Origin: Domibacillus sp.
GTDB lineage: Bacteria; Bacillota; Bacilli; Bacillales; Domibacillaceae
Assembly: GCA_031177795.1 (NCBI GenBank)
Contig: JAPSKG010000130.1
Location: forward strand, 1 to 6,640
DNA length: 6,640 bases
Direction: 5' to 3'
Below the pieces are notes generated by a model. It was not told the DNA's origin, did no database searches, and saw only the letters and a program-made list of their open reading frames with translations. Numbering within the stretch: position 1 is the stretch's first letter; every line of letters begins with the position of its first letter. Positions 1-5,253 of the stretch are shown here, piece after piece. A program made the position numbers and the translations under genes.

Positions 1-1
1 G

Positions 2-358
2 CGCAGCGTTCGCCATGAAGAGCTTTTGATAAAAGATGGGCAGGTTGAACATGCTCTGGTAAAAAACAAGAAAGTTCACCTGTACGATGAGCAGCACCAG
101 CTGATTCATCAAACAGGCACGGTTTTGCTTGCGACAGGCTTTCAGCCGTCTTTGCCAGGGAAGAAATGGCTGACGCCAATTGTAGAAAAGCATGAGCTTC
201 CATGCGCGGAATGCGGCTATCCCATTGTATCCAAATCACTCCAGTGGGGTCCGGGTTTATATGTTATTGGAGCTTTGGCAGAGCTTGAAATCGGGCCTAT
301 TGCCCGCAATATTTCTGGAGCCCGCCAGGCAGCGGAACGAATCGTCAACAGCTTATAA
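2..358 (+). CDS. FAD/NAD(P)-binding protein, C-terminal part (5' end outside window)
   Basis: The frame is open from base 2 with no start needed: RSVRHEELLIKDGQ is continuous into the part beginning at the TTG at 26, so that TTG is internal. It ends with TAA at 356-358, giving about 118 visible C-terminal residues. Visible signatures are the TVLLATGFQPSLPG stretch, an ATG motif typical of flavin-dependent monooxygenases and of pyridine-nucleotide oxidoreductases of the SidA/PvdA-like and related FAD/NAD(P) families. Near the end GLYVIGALAELEIGPIARNI, followed by GARQAAERIV, is the usual last FAD-contacting strand and helix. The family oxidises a small substrate with FAD and NAD(P)H; the substrate here cannot be read. 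It sits 136 bases upstream of a Zur-controlled GTPase gene on the same strand, so a zinc-related role is an inference from position only. The dinucleotide-binding N-terminus is not in the window. Confidence 0.75.
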   Translation, partial: RSVRHEELLIKDGQVEHALVKNKKVHLYDEQHQLIHQTGTVLLATGFQPSLPGKKWLTPIVEKHELPCAECGYPIVSKSLQWGPGLYVIGALAELEIGPIARNISGARQAAERIVNSL

Positions 359-382
359 TAAAGGGTTTCCTTGCTTTTTATT
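358..382 (+). terminator. weak hairpin with T-run after the FAD protein gene
   Basis: AAGG (361-364) pairs with CCTT (369-372) around a GTTT loop and is followed by CTTTTT. The stem has only four pairs, so this is a weak or attenuating terminator at best. It fits the view that the next gene has its own promoter. Confidence 0.25.
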
Positions 383-456
383 AACTGTGATCAATTTGTT
401 TATTTTCATGTTAAATGTATGAATGTTGAATATAGAAATAATAATTTATCATTTAT

Positions 457-477
457 AAATCGTAATAATTATGATTT
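457..477 (+). promoter_or_regulatory. Zur operator (Zur box)
   Basis: The palindrome reads AAATCGTAAT, a central A at 467, then ATTATGATTT. It has ten-base arms with a single mismatch (G462 against T472). It matches the Bacillus subtilis Zur consensus core TCGTAATNATTACGA at all but one position (C replaced by T at 472). Zur is the zinc-loaded Fur-family repressor that silences zinc uptake and zinc-sparing genes. The box ends one base before the GGAAAGAGG ribosome binding site of the downstream GTPase gene, so bound Zur would cover the transcription start region. AT-rich -10-like hexamers lie just upstream (TATCAT at 447, TATAAA at 454), with TTGAAT at 426 as a possible -35. Spacing is imperfect, so I do not assign the promoter exactly. 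Confidence 0.88.
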
Positions 478-494
478 GGAAAGAGGTTTTATTG

Positions 495-1676
495 ATGAAA
501 AAAGTACCGGTTACTGTATTGAGTGGTTATTTAGGTTCAGGAAAGACGACTTTATTAAATCGTATTTTGCAAAATCGTGAAGGCTTAAAAATTGCTGTTA
601 TTGTGAACGACATGAGTGAAGTAAACATTGATGCCGCTTTAGTTAAACAGGGCGGCTTTACACGGACAGAGGAACAACTGGTAGAAATGCAAAACGGGTG
701 TATTTGCTGTACTCTGCGTGACGATTTAATGAAAGAAGTAGAGCGGCTGGCAGACCGGGGTGACATTGATTACATTGTCATTGAATCATCAGGGATTAGC
801 GAACCCGTACCAGTCGCCCAAACGTTTACGTATATTGATGAAGAATTAGGTATCGATTTAACCAAAAAAACCTCTCTTGATACCCTTGTAACGGTCGTAG
901 ACGGAAATCGTTTCTGGCACGATTTTGCATCTGGTGAAAGTTTACTGGATCGAAAACAAGGAACGGACGAACAGGATACACGTGAAGTGGTCGATCTGTT
1001 GATTGACCAAATTGAATTTGCGAATGTGATTGTTTTAAATAAAGTGGACTTGCTGGATGATGAAAGTGCTGAAGAATTAGAGGCTGTGTTGAAGAAGTTG
1101 AATCCAGAAGCGAAGGTACTGAAATCAGCGTTTAGCGATATCCCGCTGACAAGCATTTTACACACCAGCTCCTTTGACTTTGACAAAATGAGTCAGGCGG
1201 CTGGCTGGATAAAAGAGCTTAATGAAGAGCACACACCGGAAACGGAAAGTCTGGGCATTTCTTCGTTTGTTTATCGCCGCCGCCGTCCTTTTCATCCGGA
1301 ACGTTTCATGAACTGGCTGGAAAACTGGCCGGTCGATGTGATTCGGGCAAAGGGTTTTTTCTGGCTTGCCAGCCGGAATGACATGACAGGCCTGTTGTCT
1401 CAAGCAGGCCCGTCTATCATGATTCAGGGAGCCGGTGAATGGATTGCCGCTTATCCTGAGGAAGAAAAACGGGCTATTTTACAAGAGGAGCCGGAATTGC
1501 TGGAAAGATGGGATGATAAATTTGGAGACCGCATGACAGAGCTGGTCTTTATTGGCTTAGACATGAACCATATAGAGGTTGAAGTCTCTCTCGATTTTTG
1601 TTTGCTTTCAGATGAAGAAATGACCATGGACTGGGCTGCATTTTCTGACCGCATCCCTGCTTTTACCACCGCCTAA
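495..1676 (+). CDS. zagA: COG0523/CobW-family GTPase, ZagA (YciC)-type zinc metallochaperone
   Basis: This 393-residue G3E P-loop GTPase is about the length of B. subtilis ZagA/YciC. Walker A GYLGSGKT is at residues 11-18, the metal-binding CxCC motif CICC at 69-72, ESSGISEP at 97-104, and the NKVD guanine-specificity motif at 182-185. The CobW C-terminal domain runs from about 254 to 385 and starts around SSFVYRRRRPFHPERF. Known ZagA is cytosolic, uses nucleotide (GTP or ZTP) and helps supply zinc to enzymes such as FolE during zinc limitation. The start at 495 is preferred because GGAAAGAGG (478-486) lies eight bases upstream and MKKVPVTVLSGYLG matches family N-termini. An in-frame ATG at 471 falls inside the Zur box and has no RBS. 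The gene lies directly under the Zur operator and 65 bases ahead of znuA on the same strand, so the two are probably co-transcribed and induced by zinc starvation. The symbol rests on family plus operator; other COG0523 subgroups remain possible. Confidence 0.88.
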   Translation: MKKVPVTVLSGYLGSGKTTLLNRILQNREGLKIAVIVNDMSEVNIDAALVKQGGFTRTEEQLVEMQNGCICCTLRDDLMKEVERLADRGDIDYIVIESSGISEPVPVAQTFTYIDEELGIDLTKKTSLDTLVTVVDGNRFWHDFASGESLLDRKQGTDEQDTREVVDLLIDQIEFANVIVLNKVDLLDDESAEELEAVLKKLNPEAKVLKSAFSDIPLTSILHTSSFDFDKMSQAAGWIKELNEEHTPETESLGISSFVYRRRRPFHPERFMNWLENWPVDVIRAKGFFWLASRNDMTGLLSQAGPSIMIQGAGEWIAAYPEEEKRAILQEEPELLERWDDKFGDRMTELVFIGLDMNHIEVEVSLDFCLLSDEEMTMDWAAFSDRIPAFTTA

Positions 1677-1729
1677 CGGTTGTTTTGAAGAAGATGAGTT
1701 TTGCTTAAACGAATAGATTTTTTAGAAAT

Positions 1730-1735
1730 AGGAGA
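1730..1735 (+). promoter_or_regulatory. ribosome binding site for znuA
   Basis: AGGAGA lies about seven bases before the ATG at 1742. There is no terminator-like hairpin and no Zur box in the 65-base gap after zagA, which supports read-through from the upstream gene. Confidence 0.75.
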
Positions 1736-1741
1736 ATTAGA

Positions 1742-2787
1742 ATGAAAAGCTTATCTATATTTTTCACTGCTATACTCGCCTCCGCGCTGTTTTTATCAGG
1801 ATGCGGGGGGAGCAAAACAACAGAACAAGCAGAAAATCAAGAAGAAAAAGATCAGCTAACGATTTACACAACGATTTTTCCTTTGCAAGACTTTGCGAAA
1901 ACAATTGGCGGTGAGCATGTTAAAGCAGAAAGTGTGTATCCTCCGAACATCGATGCTCATACATTTGAGCCGTCTCAAAAAACGATGCTCAATATCGCTG
2001 AATCAGATGGGTTTATCTATACGGGCGCTGGCTTGGAAGGGTTTGTTGATAACGCCGTGGAGGCATTAGAAAACGAAGAAGTAAAGCTGATTGAAGCAGC
2101 AGATGGAGTTGCTTTTATTCAAGGCAGCGATGAGCATGAAGGCCATGAAGATGAACATGCAGAAGAAAGTGAACACGAGGAGCAAGCTGAAGAAACTCAT
2201 GAGGATGGCCAGGACAGTGAGGCGGTTCACGAGCATAAAACAGGCGAGGAAAAACAGGATCACGATGATCTTGATCCGCATATTTGGTTAGATCCTGTAC
2301 GCGCCATTACAATAGCTGAAAATATTAAAGAGGCATTAGTTGAGTTAAAACCAGAACAAAAAGAAGCGTTTGAGGAAAATTTTCAAGAGTTGAAAAGCGA
2401 GCTAGAACAGCTTGATAAAGAATTTAGTGAGACGATTCAAAATGGAAAAACAAAAGAAATAGTAGTTGCACACGCCGCATATGGATACTGGGAAGAGCGG
2501 TATGGATTAAAACAAAACAGCATTGCCGGTTTTGCGCCGAGCGATGAGCCGTCACAAAAAGAACTTCAAGCCATTATTAAAGATGCCCGTGAAAAAAAGT
2601 GAAATATATTATTTTTGAGCAAAACGTGGAGTCTAAACTAACGGATGTGGTTCAAAATGAGATTGGAGCTGAGCCACTAACTCTTCATAATCTAGAATCT
2701 ATAATGGAGCAGGAAGTCGAAAACCAGGAAGACTATGTAAGTTTGATGAAACAGAATATCAAAACACTGAAAAAAGCATTAAATTAA
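1742..2787 (+). pseudogene. znuA: znuA-like zinc-binding lipoprotein, interrupted by a -1 frameshift
   Basis: This is the extracellular solute-binding subunit of a cluster A-I ZnuABC zinc importer. Residues 1-21 form a lipoprotein signal ending in LFLSGC, so Cys21 would be lipidated and the protein anchored outside the membrane. Probable zinc ligands are H73 (DAHTFEPS), H180 (DPHIWLDP) and H244 (VVAHAAYGYW). A flexible loop at about 130-176 is packed with His, Glu and Asp, as in zinc-specific ZnuA. Frame 0 stops at TGA 2600-2602 after 286 codons, right after A7 (2592-2598). The rest of the protein, VKYIIFEQNVESKL onward, continues in the -1 frame from 2599 to the TAA at 2785-2787 and adds 62 residues. 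Joined at A AAA AAG they give one 348-residue protein of normal layout, ending in the usual last helix. The truncated form would lack the end of the C-terminal lobe, including a likely fourth acidic ligand region (NLESI). A lost A from an A8 run, a sequence error, or recoding all explain this. The znuC and znuB genes do not follow. Confidence 0.9.
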
Positions 2788-2790
2788 ATA

Positions 2791-2833
2791 AAAGGGCCGT
2801 TAAATAAATTTTAGCGGTCCTTTATTATTTTTT
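2791..2833 (+). terminator. rho-independent terminator of the zagA-znuA operon
   Basis: A 14-pair stem (2791-2804 with 2810-2823; two G-U pairs) has a five-base loop and is followed by TTTATTATTTTTT. It begins four bases after the znuA stop. The 5' arm starts with an A-run, so it could also act on transcripts from the right. Confidence 0.9.
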
Positions 2834-3066
2834 GCAGTACTACAGTATGGTTATTCCAAGTTGGCATGCCGGCCATACATTTTAACGGAATTCATTTCTT
2901 TTTTCTCCATAATCTTTAAAACAAGCGAATCATAAAACAAAAGCAGGGACTGTTCAAACAAAAAGCCCATTGGCTGAATAGATTTTGTCCCTGTTTCATT
3001 GCTTTTTGTTTGCGCCGGGATTTCCACTCAAGCAAAGAAGGCTGTTGAAACTTTCTCAATAACCTG
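2834..3066. other. intergenic stretch with nested inverted repeats
   Basis: No convincing gene is visible between the znuA terminator and the hairpin at 3067. The stretch holds GTATGG (2845-2850) facing CCATAC (2873-2878) around the palindrome GGCATGCC (2863-2870). It also holds CAGGGAC (2944-2950) facing GTCCCTG (2987-2993), with the smaller AGCC/GGCT hairpin (2964-2975) inside. An outer pair, AACAAAAGC near 2936 with GCTTTTTGTT at 3001-3010, could extend the second fold with a bulge. The layout could be a structured RNA, a worn mobile-element end, or chance. Confidence 0.5.
2851..3027 (-). CDS. marginal small reading frame, 58 codons, function unknown
   Basis: On the minus strand a frame opens with GTG at 3027 directly after an in-frame TGA and ends in TAA at 2851-2853. 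The middle of the product is hydrophobic (MGFLFEQSLLLFYDSLVLKI) and the tail is basic (MEKKEMNSVKMYGRHANLE). There is no Shine-Dalgarno before the GTG or before the internal ATG, and the frame spans the inverted repeats described for this stretch. I do not recognise it. It may be a gene remnant or a chance frame. The znuA terminator read from this side would lie just downstream. Confidence 0.15.
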   Translation of the reverse strand: MEIPAQTKSNETGTKSIQPMGFLFEQSLLLFYDSLVLKIMEKKEMNSVKMYGRHANLE

Positions 3067-3094
3067 CAAAAACCAGCCCTAAGGCTGGTTTTTG
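3067..3094 (-). terminator. terminator hairpin for the MDR oxidoreductase gene
   Basis: AAAAACCAGCC (3068-3078) and GGCTGGTTTTT (3083-3093) form an 11-pair perfect stem with a CTAA loop, extended by C3067-G3094. It lies 65 bases past the stop of the minus-strand oxidoreductase gene. The A-run on one arm and T-run on the other let it work in both directions. Confidence 0.85.
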
Positions 3095-3158
3095 GTTAGA
3101 AAGAATTTTTTTGGAATCGGCAGATTTTAGCTGTGTTTTAACATCAGGTTTTTCCAGG

Positions 3159-4178
3159 TTAAAATCCTTCGATCACAATTTTTCCGATTGTTTTCCCTTC
3201 TTCTAACATGGCATGCGCTTTTCGTACATTCTCTGCATTGATTGGCGAAAGCACTTCATTCACTGTCGTTTGAAGAATACGAGAGTCAACCATATCTGAA
3301 ATTTTATTGAGGATTTCATGCTGTTTGATCATATCAGGCGTACCGAACAAGGAACGGGTAAACATAAGTTCCCATACAAAGGTGACGCTTTTATTAAACA
3401 GTGGGAATAAATTCAGTTTCTCATTGGTCTCATAAATGGAGCAAATTTTCCCTTGCGGATTGATTGCTTTTGCCATATTATCCCAGTGCATGTCAGTTCG
3501 GTTAAGACAAAGAATATAGTCTACACCTTCCAATCCTATTTGTTTCAGTTGAGGCACGAATTCCTCGTAATGGTTAATGACATGATCGGCACCGCGGTCT
3601 TTGATCCACTGCGTTGACTCAGTACGGGAAGCGGTCCCAATCACAGTTAACCCGGCTCTTTTCGCCAGTTGAATGGCAATGGAACCCACTCCTCCAGCGG
3701 CCCCGATTACTAATAAATTCGTGTTCACATTCCCCGTCTCCGGTATGCCTAATCGATCAAACAAAGCTTCCCAGGCCGTCAAAGAAGTAAGAGGTAAAGC
3801 AGCAGCTTCTGAATAAGATAAGATTTCAGGTTTACGGCCCACAATCCGTTCATCCACGAGGTGGTATTCGCTGTTGGCTCCTGGACGGGCGACGCTGCCT
3901 GCATAAAAAACCTGGTCACCTTTTTTAAACAAGGAAGTATCTGGTCCGGTTTCTTCAACAATCCCCGCAACATCCCAGCCAAGTATTCTTGGCTCTTTTT
4001 CAACACGTTCCTTTGGACTCCGTATTTTTGTGTCTACCGGATTCACCGAAATGGCCATCACACGGACAAGGAGATCGCTCCCCTTTGGTTCTGGTTTTGG
4101 AATTTCAACATCTTGCAAGCTTTCAGGGTCTGTAATGGGAAGATATTGATATAACCCAACTGCTTTCATCTTTGTCAT
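3159..4178 (-). CDS. zinc-free quinone oxidoreductase-like MDR protein (zinc-binding alcohol dehydrogenase family, adh_fam_1 type)
   Basis: This 339-residue medium-chain dehydrogenase/reductase has the full family length. The GroES-like N-terminal domain shows SVNPVDTKIR (44-53), GWDVAGIVEETG (67-78) and FKKGDQVFYAG (84-94). The Rossmann domain carries the NADPH-binding loop GAAGGVGS (159-166) and a C-terminal EEGKTIGKIVIEG (326-338). The catalytic zinc Cys/His ligands of true alcohol dehydrogenases are replaced by NPVD, and there is no four-cysteine structural-zinc loop. It should therefore be a cytosolic zinc-independent NADPH-dependent reductase of quinones or activated alkenes, despite the family name. 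The substrate is not predictable. The start at 4178 is chosen because AAGGAG (4190-4195) lies 11 bases upstream; the next ATG (4171) would be further still. It is transcribed alone and convergent with the zinc operon, so I infer no functional link to zinc. Similar genes in Firmicutes often answer to electrophile or oxidative stress. Confidence 0.85.
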   Translation of the reverse strand: MTKMKAVGLYQYLPITDPESLQDVEIPKPEPKGSDLLVRVMAISVNPVDTKIRSPKERVEKEPRILGWDVAGIVEETGPDTSLFKKGDQVFYAGSVARPGANSEYHLVDERIVGRKPEILSYSEAAALPLTSLTAWEALFDRLGIPETGNVNTNLLVIGAAGGVGSIAIQLAKRAGLTVIGTASRTESTQWIKDRGADHVINHYEEFVPQLKQIGLEGVDYILCLNRTDMHWDNMAKAINPQGKICSIYETNEKLNLFPLFNKSVTFVWELMFTRSLFGTPDMIKQHEILNKISDMVDSRILQTTVNEVLSPINAENVRKAHAMLEEGKTIGKIVIEGF

Positions 4179-4219
4179 CTGATTTTTCGCTCCTTCAGTT
4201 TTCGGATATAGTGTAAAAC

Positions 4220-4258
4220 ATGGTGCAAAATACCATTTATCTTACGCATAAGCCGTAA
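4220..4258. repeat. two small dyads in the MDR gene leader
   Basis: ATGGT (4220-4224) faces ACCAT (4232-4236), and TTACG (4242-4246) faces CGTAA (4254-4258). Both pairs have five-base arms and a seven-base spacer. They lie between the proposed transcription start and the RBS, so they could be operator half-sites or weak hairpins. Arms this short can arise by chance in AT-rich DNA. Confidence 0.25.
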
Positions 4259-4302
4259 ACAAACGTATACAGTTCGTATGAATGATTTCTTACTGTAGAT
4301 AG

Positions 4303-4332
4303 ATTATAGAAAAAACAATGTATTTTTGCTAA
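4303..4332 (-). promoter_or_regulatory. SigA-like promoter for the MDR oxidoreductase gene
   Basis: Read on the minus strand, TTAGCA (4332-4327) is followed by an 18-base spacer and a perfect TATAAT (4308-4303). Transcription would start near 4297, giving an untranslated leader of about 120 bases before the ATG at 4178. The -10 is ideal and the -35 matches four of six positions. No better placed pair is visible nearer the gene. Confidence 0.55.
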
Positions 4333-4333
4333 C

Positions 4334-4371
4334 AATTGAATCAGTGAAGAAGACGTTTTATCGATTCAATT
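4334..4371. repeat. inverted repeat upstream of the MDR promoter, possible operator
   Basis: AATTGAATC (4334-4342) faces GATTCAATT (4363-4371) as perfect nine-base arms separated by 20 bases. CAATTG occurs at 4333 and again at 4373. The near arm starts two bases upstream of the -35 of the minus-strand promoter, where an activator or repressor could bind. No regulator gene is in the window, so the protein is unknown. Confidence 0.45.
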
Positions 4372-4378
4372 TCAATTG

Positions 4379-4727
4379 CTAAACTGATTGATTGGTGGTT
4401 GAAGGCACGAGAGAGTGTGTAACAAATTAGGTGTAAATAGATAAATCCTATCCGTGTATGTATGTCCTCCATTAAACGTTTTTAAACATGTTGGCCTCTT
4501 CTGCCTGAGCTTGATCAAATCCTCTTTGGCAGCGGTTAGAGAAGTCCTGGTTATGACTTTGAAACGATCGAGAGAATCCTTCCTTATCAGGAAACTGTTT
4601 TTTGCGCTTGCTGTACGCTCTAGAAAATCTTATGGTGATTTCTTTATTTTACAGAAAAGGTCCGGTCATAGAGATTTATCCTGGTTTGAAAAATACACGG
4701 GGTTTTGCCGTATCACCCTTTGTAACA
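4379..4727. other. gene-poor stretch before the Fic remnant
   Basis: I find no supported gene here. A plus-strand frame at 4454-4738 has no RBS and an unconvincing product. A minus-strand frame is open from 4648 to a TAA at 4472-4474 (58 codons) with coding-like composition, including KRKKQFPDKEGFSRSF and a tail QAQAEEANMFKNV. It has no usable start codon or RBS. This may be the worn end of a lost gene. No RNA gene or terminator is evident. Confidence 0.4.
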
Positions 4728-4756
4728 TTGACCAATAAACATTCGTTTCGTATAGT
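4728..4756 (+). promoter_or_regulatory. strong SigA-type promoter for the Fic remnant
   Basis: TTGACC (4728-4733) and TATAGT (4751-4756) are separated by exactly 17 bases, matching the consensus at five of six positions each. The start of transcription would fall near 4763, about 37 bases before the ATG at 4800. Confidence 0.8.
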
Positions 4757-4783
4757 GAGAAATGACAATAAGTTTAAAAAGAG

Positions 4784-4791
4784 AAAGGAGG
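4784..4791 (+). promoter_or_regulatory. ribosome binding site fixing the Fic start
   Basis: AAAGGAGG is complementary to the 16S rRNA tail and lies eight bases before the ATG at 4800. It decides that start over an in-frame ATG at 4602, which has no RBS and lies upstream of the promoter. Confidence 0.85.
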
Positions 4792-4799
4792 CAGCTGCA

Positions 4800-5136
4800 A
4801 TGTTTCAAATCGTCGATGAAAAAAAGAAACAGCTGGATGCAAAGCGCCCCCTGCCTGCTTTTACACTTAGAAGCTTAAAGGAAAAATTGCTGCTTGAATG
4901 GACGTATCATTCCAATGCAATTGAAGGAAATACACTTACATTAAAGGAAACAAAGGTTGTCCTTGAAGGCATCACTGTCCGAATGGCAAATTAAAAATAT
5001 TCACCGTCTGGTTTTAAAGGGAATTGATGATGAGTATGCGGGTGTATATCGTGATCAGCGAGTCTTTATTTCCGGAGCAGAACACACTCCGCCTGAGCCG
5101 TTTCTTTTAAACGAAAAGATGGAAGAATATGTTTAA
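4800..5136 (+). pseudogene. Fic-family protein gene, internally deleted and 3'-truncated
   Basis: Fic proteins transfer AMP or other nucleotide groups to target hydroxyls, using a conserved HPFx(D/E)GNGR loop. Two Fic-like pieces are visible. The first, codons from 4800 to TAA 4992-4994 (64 residues), has the family N-terminus LLLEWTYHSNAIEGNTLTL; SNAIEG (38-43) fits the class II inhibitory motif (S/T)xxxE(G/N). The second, in the +1 frame from about 4972, reads LSEWQIKNIHRLVLKGID, then DDEYAGVYR and ISGAEHTPPEPF, ending at TAA 5134-5136. Family members normally have about 25-35 residues between VVLEGIT and LSEWQIKNIH (VGGKT and the following helix); these are missing, so an out-of-frame deletion near 4972-4980 joined the pieces. 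The catalytic HPFxxGNGR segment and everything after it are absent, replaced by a terminator eight bases after the stop. The gene cannot make an active Fic enzyme. Its promoter and RBS look intact, so the 64-residue N-terminal piece may still be made. Confidence 0.85.
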
Positions 5137-5143
5137 CGACAAG

Positions 5144-5178
5144 AAAAAGCACCGTGCAGGTTTAAGCGGTGCTTTTTT
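5144..5178 (+). terminator. rho-independent terminator after the Fic remnant
   Basis: AAAAAGCACCG (5144-5154) pairs perfectly with CGGTGCTTTTT (5167-5177) around a 12-base loop and ends in six Ts. It begins seven bases after the last Fic-frame stop and separates it from the following helicase gene. Confidence 0.88.
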
Positions 5179-5253
5179 CGCATGATGCTATGAAATAATG
5201 TTTTAAACCAATGGTTATCACTCTCTAAAATTTCTAATAAAGGAGTACACCTT

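Noticed and set aside
471..494. ATG at 471 as the start of the GTPase gene (eight extra residues)
   Set aside because: It lies inside the Zur box and has no RBS; the ATG at 495 has GGAAAGAGG at good spacing and matches family N-termini.
527..1669. Several minus-strand frames opposite the GTPase gene
   Set aside because: All are antisense shadows with no RBS and Ser/Phe-rich products typical of reverse-complement reading.
2091..2291. Lys/Met-rich plus-strand frame inside znuA
   Set aside because: It is the +1 reading of the His/Glu-rich loop codons and has no independent signals.
2599..2787. Separate small gene starting at GTG 2599
   Set aside because: No RBS precedes it and its product is the exact continuation of ZnuA, so it is the second half of the interrupted gene. 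Translational coupling through the GTGA overlap is possible but would give only a useless fragment.
3861..4154. Plus-strand frame opposite the MDR oxidoreductase gene
   Set aside because: It is a shadow of a full-length, clearly recognisable minus-strand gene.
4454..4738. Plus-strand 94-codon frame
   Set aside because: No RBS, a product with random-looking composition, and it overlaps the promoter of the Fic remnant.
4602..4799. Upstream extension of the Fic frame from ATG 4602
   Set aside because: The added residues are unlike Fic proteins, lie upstream of the promoter at 4728-4756, and the ATG has no RBS.
5226..5231. TAAAAT as the -10 of the SNF2 gene with TTTAAA upstream
   Set aside because: The -35 match is poor and transcription would start on top of the RBS.
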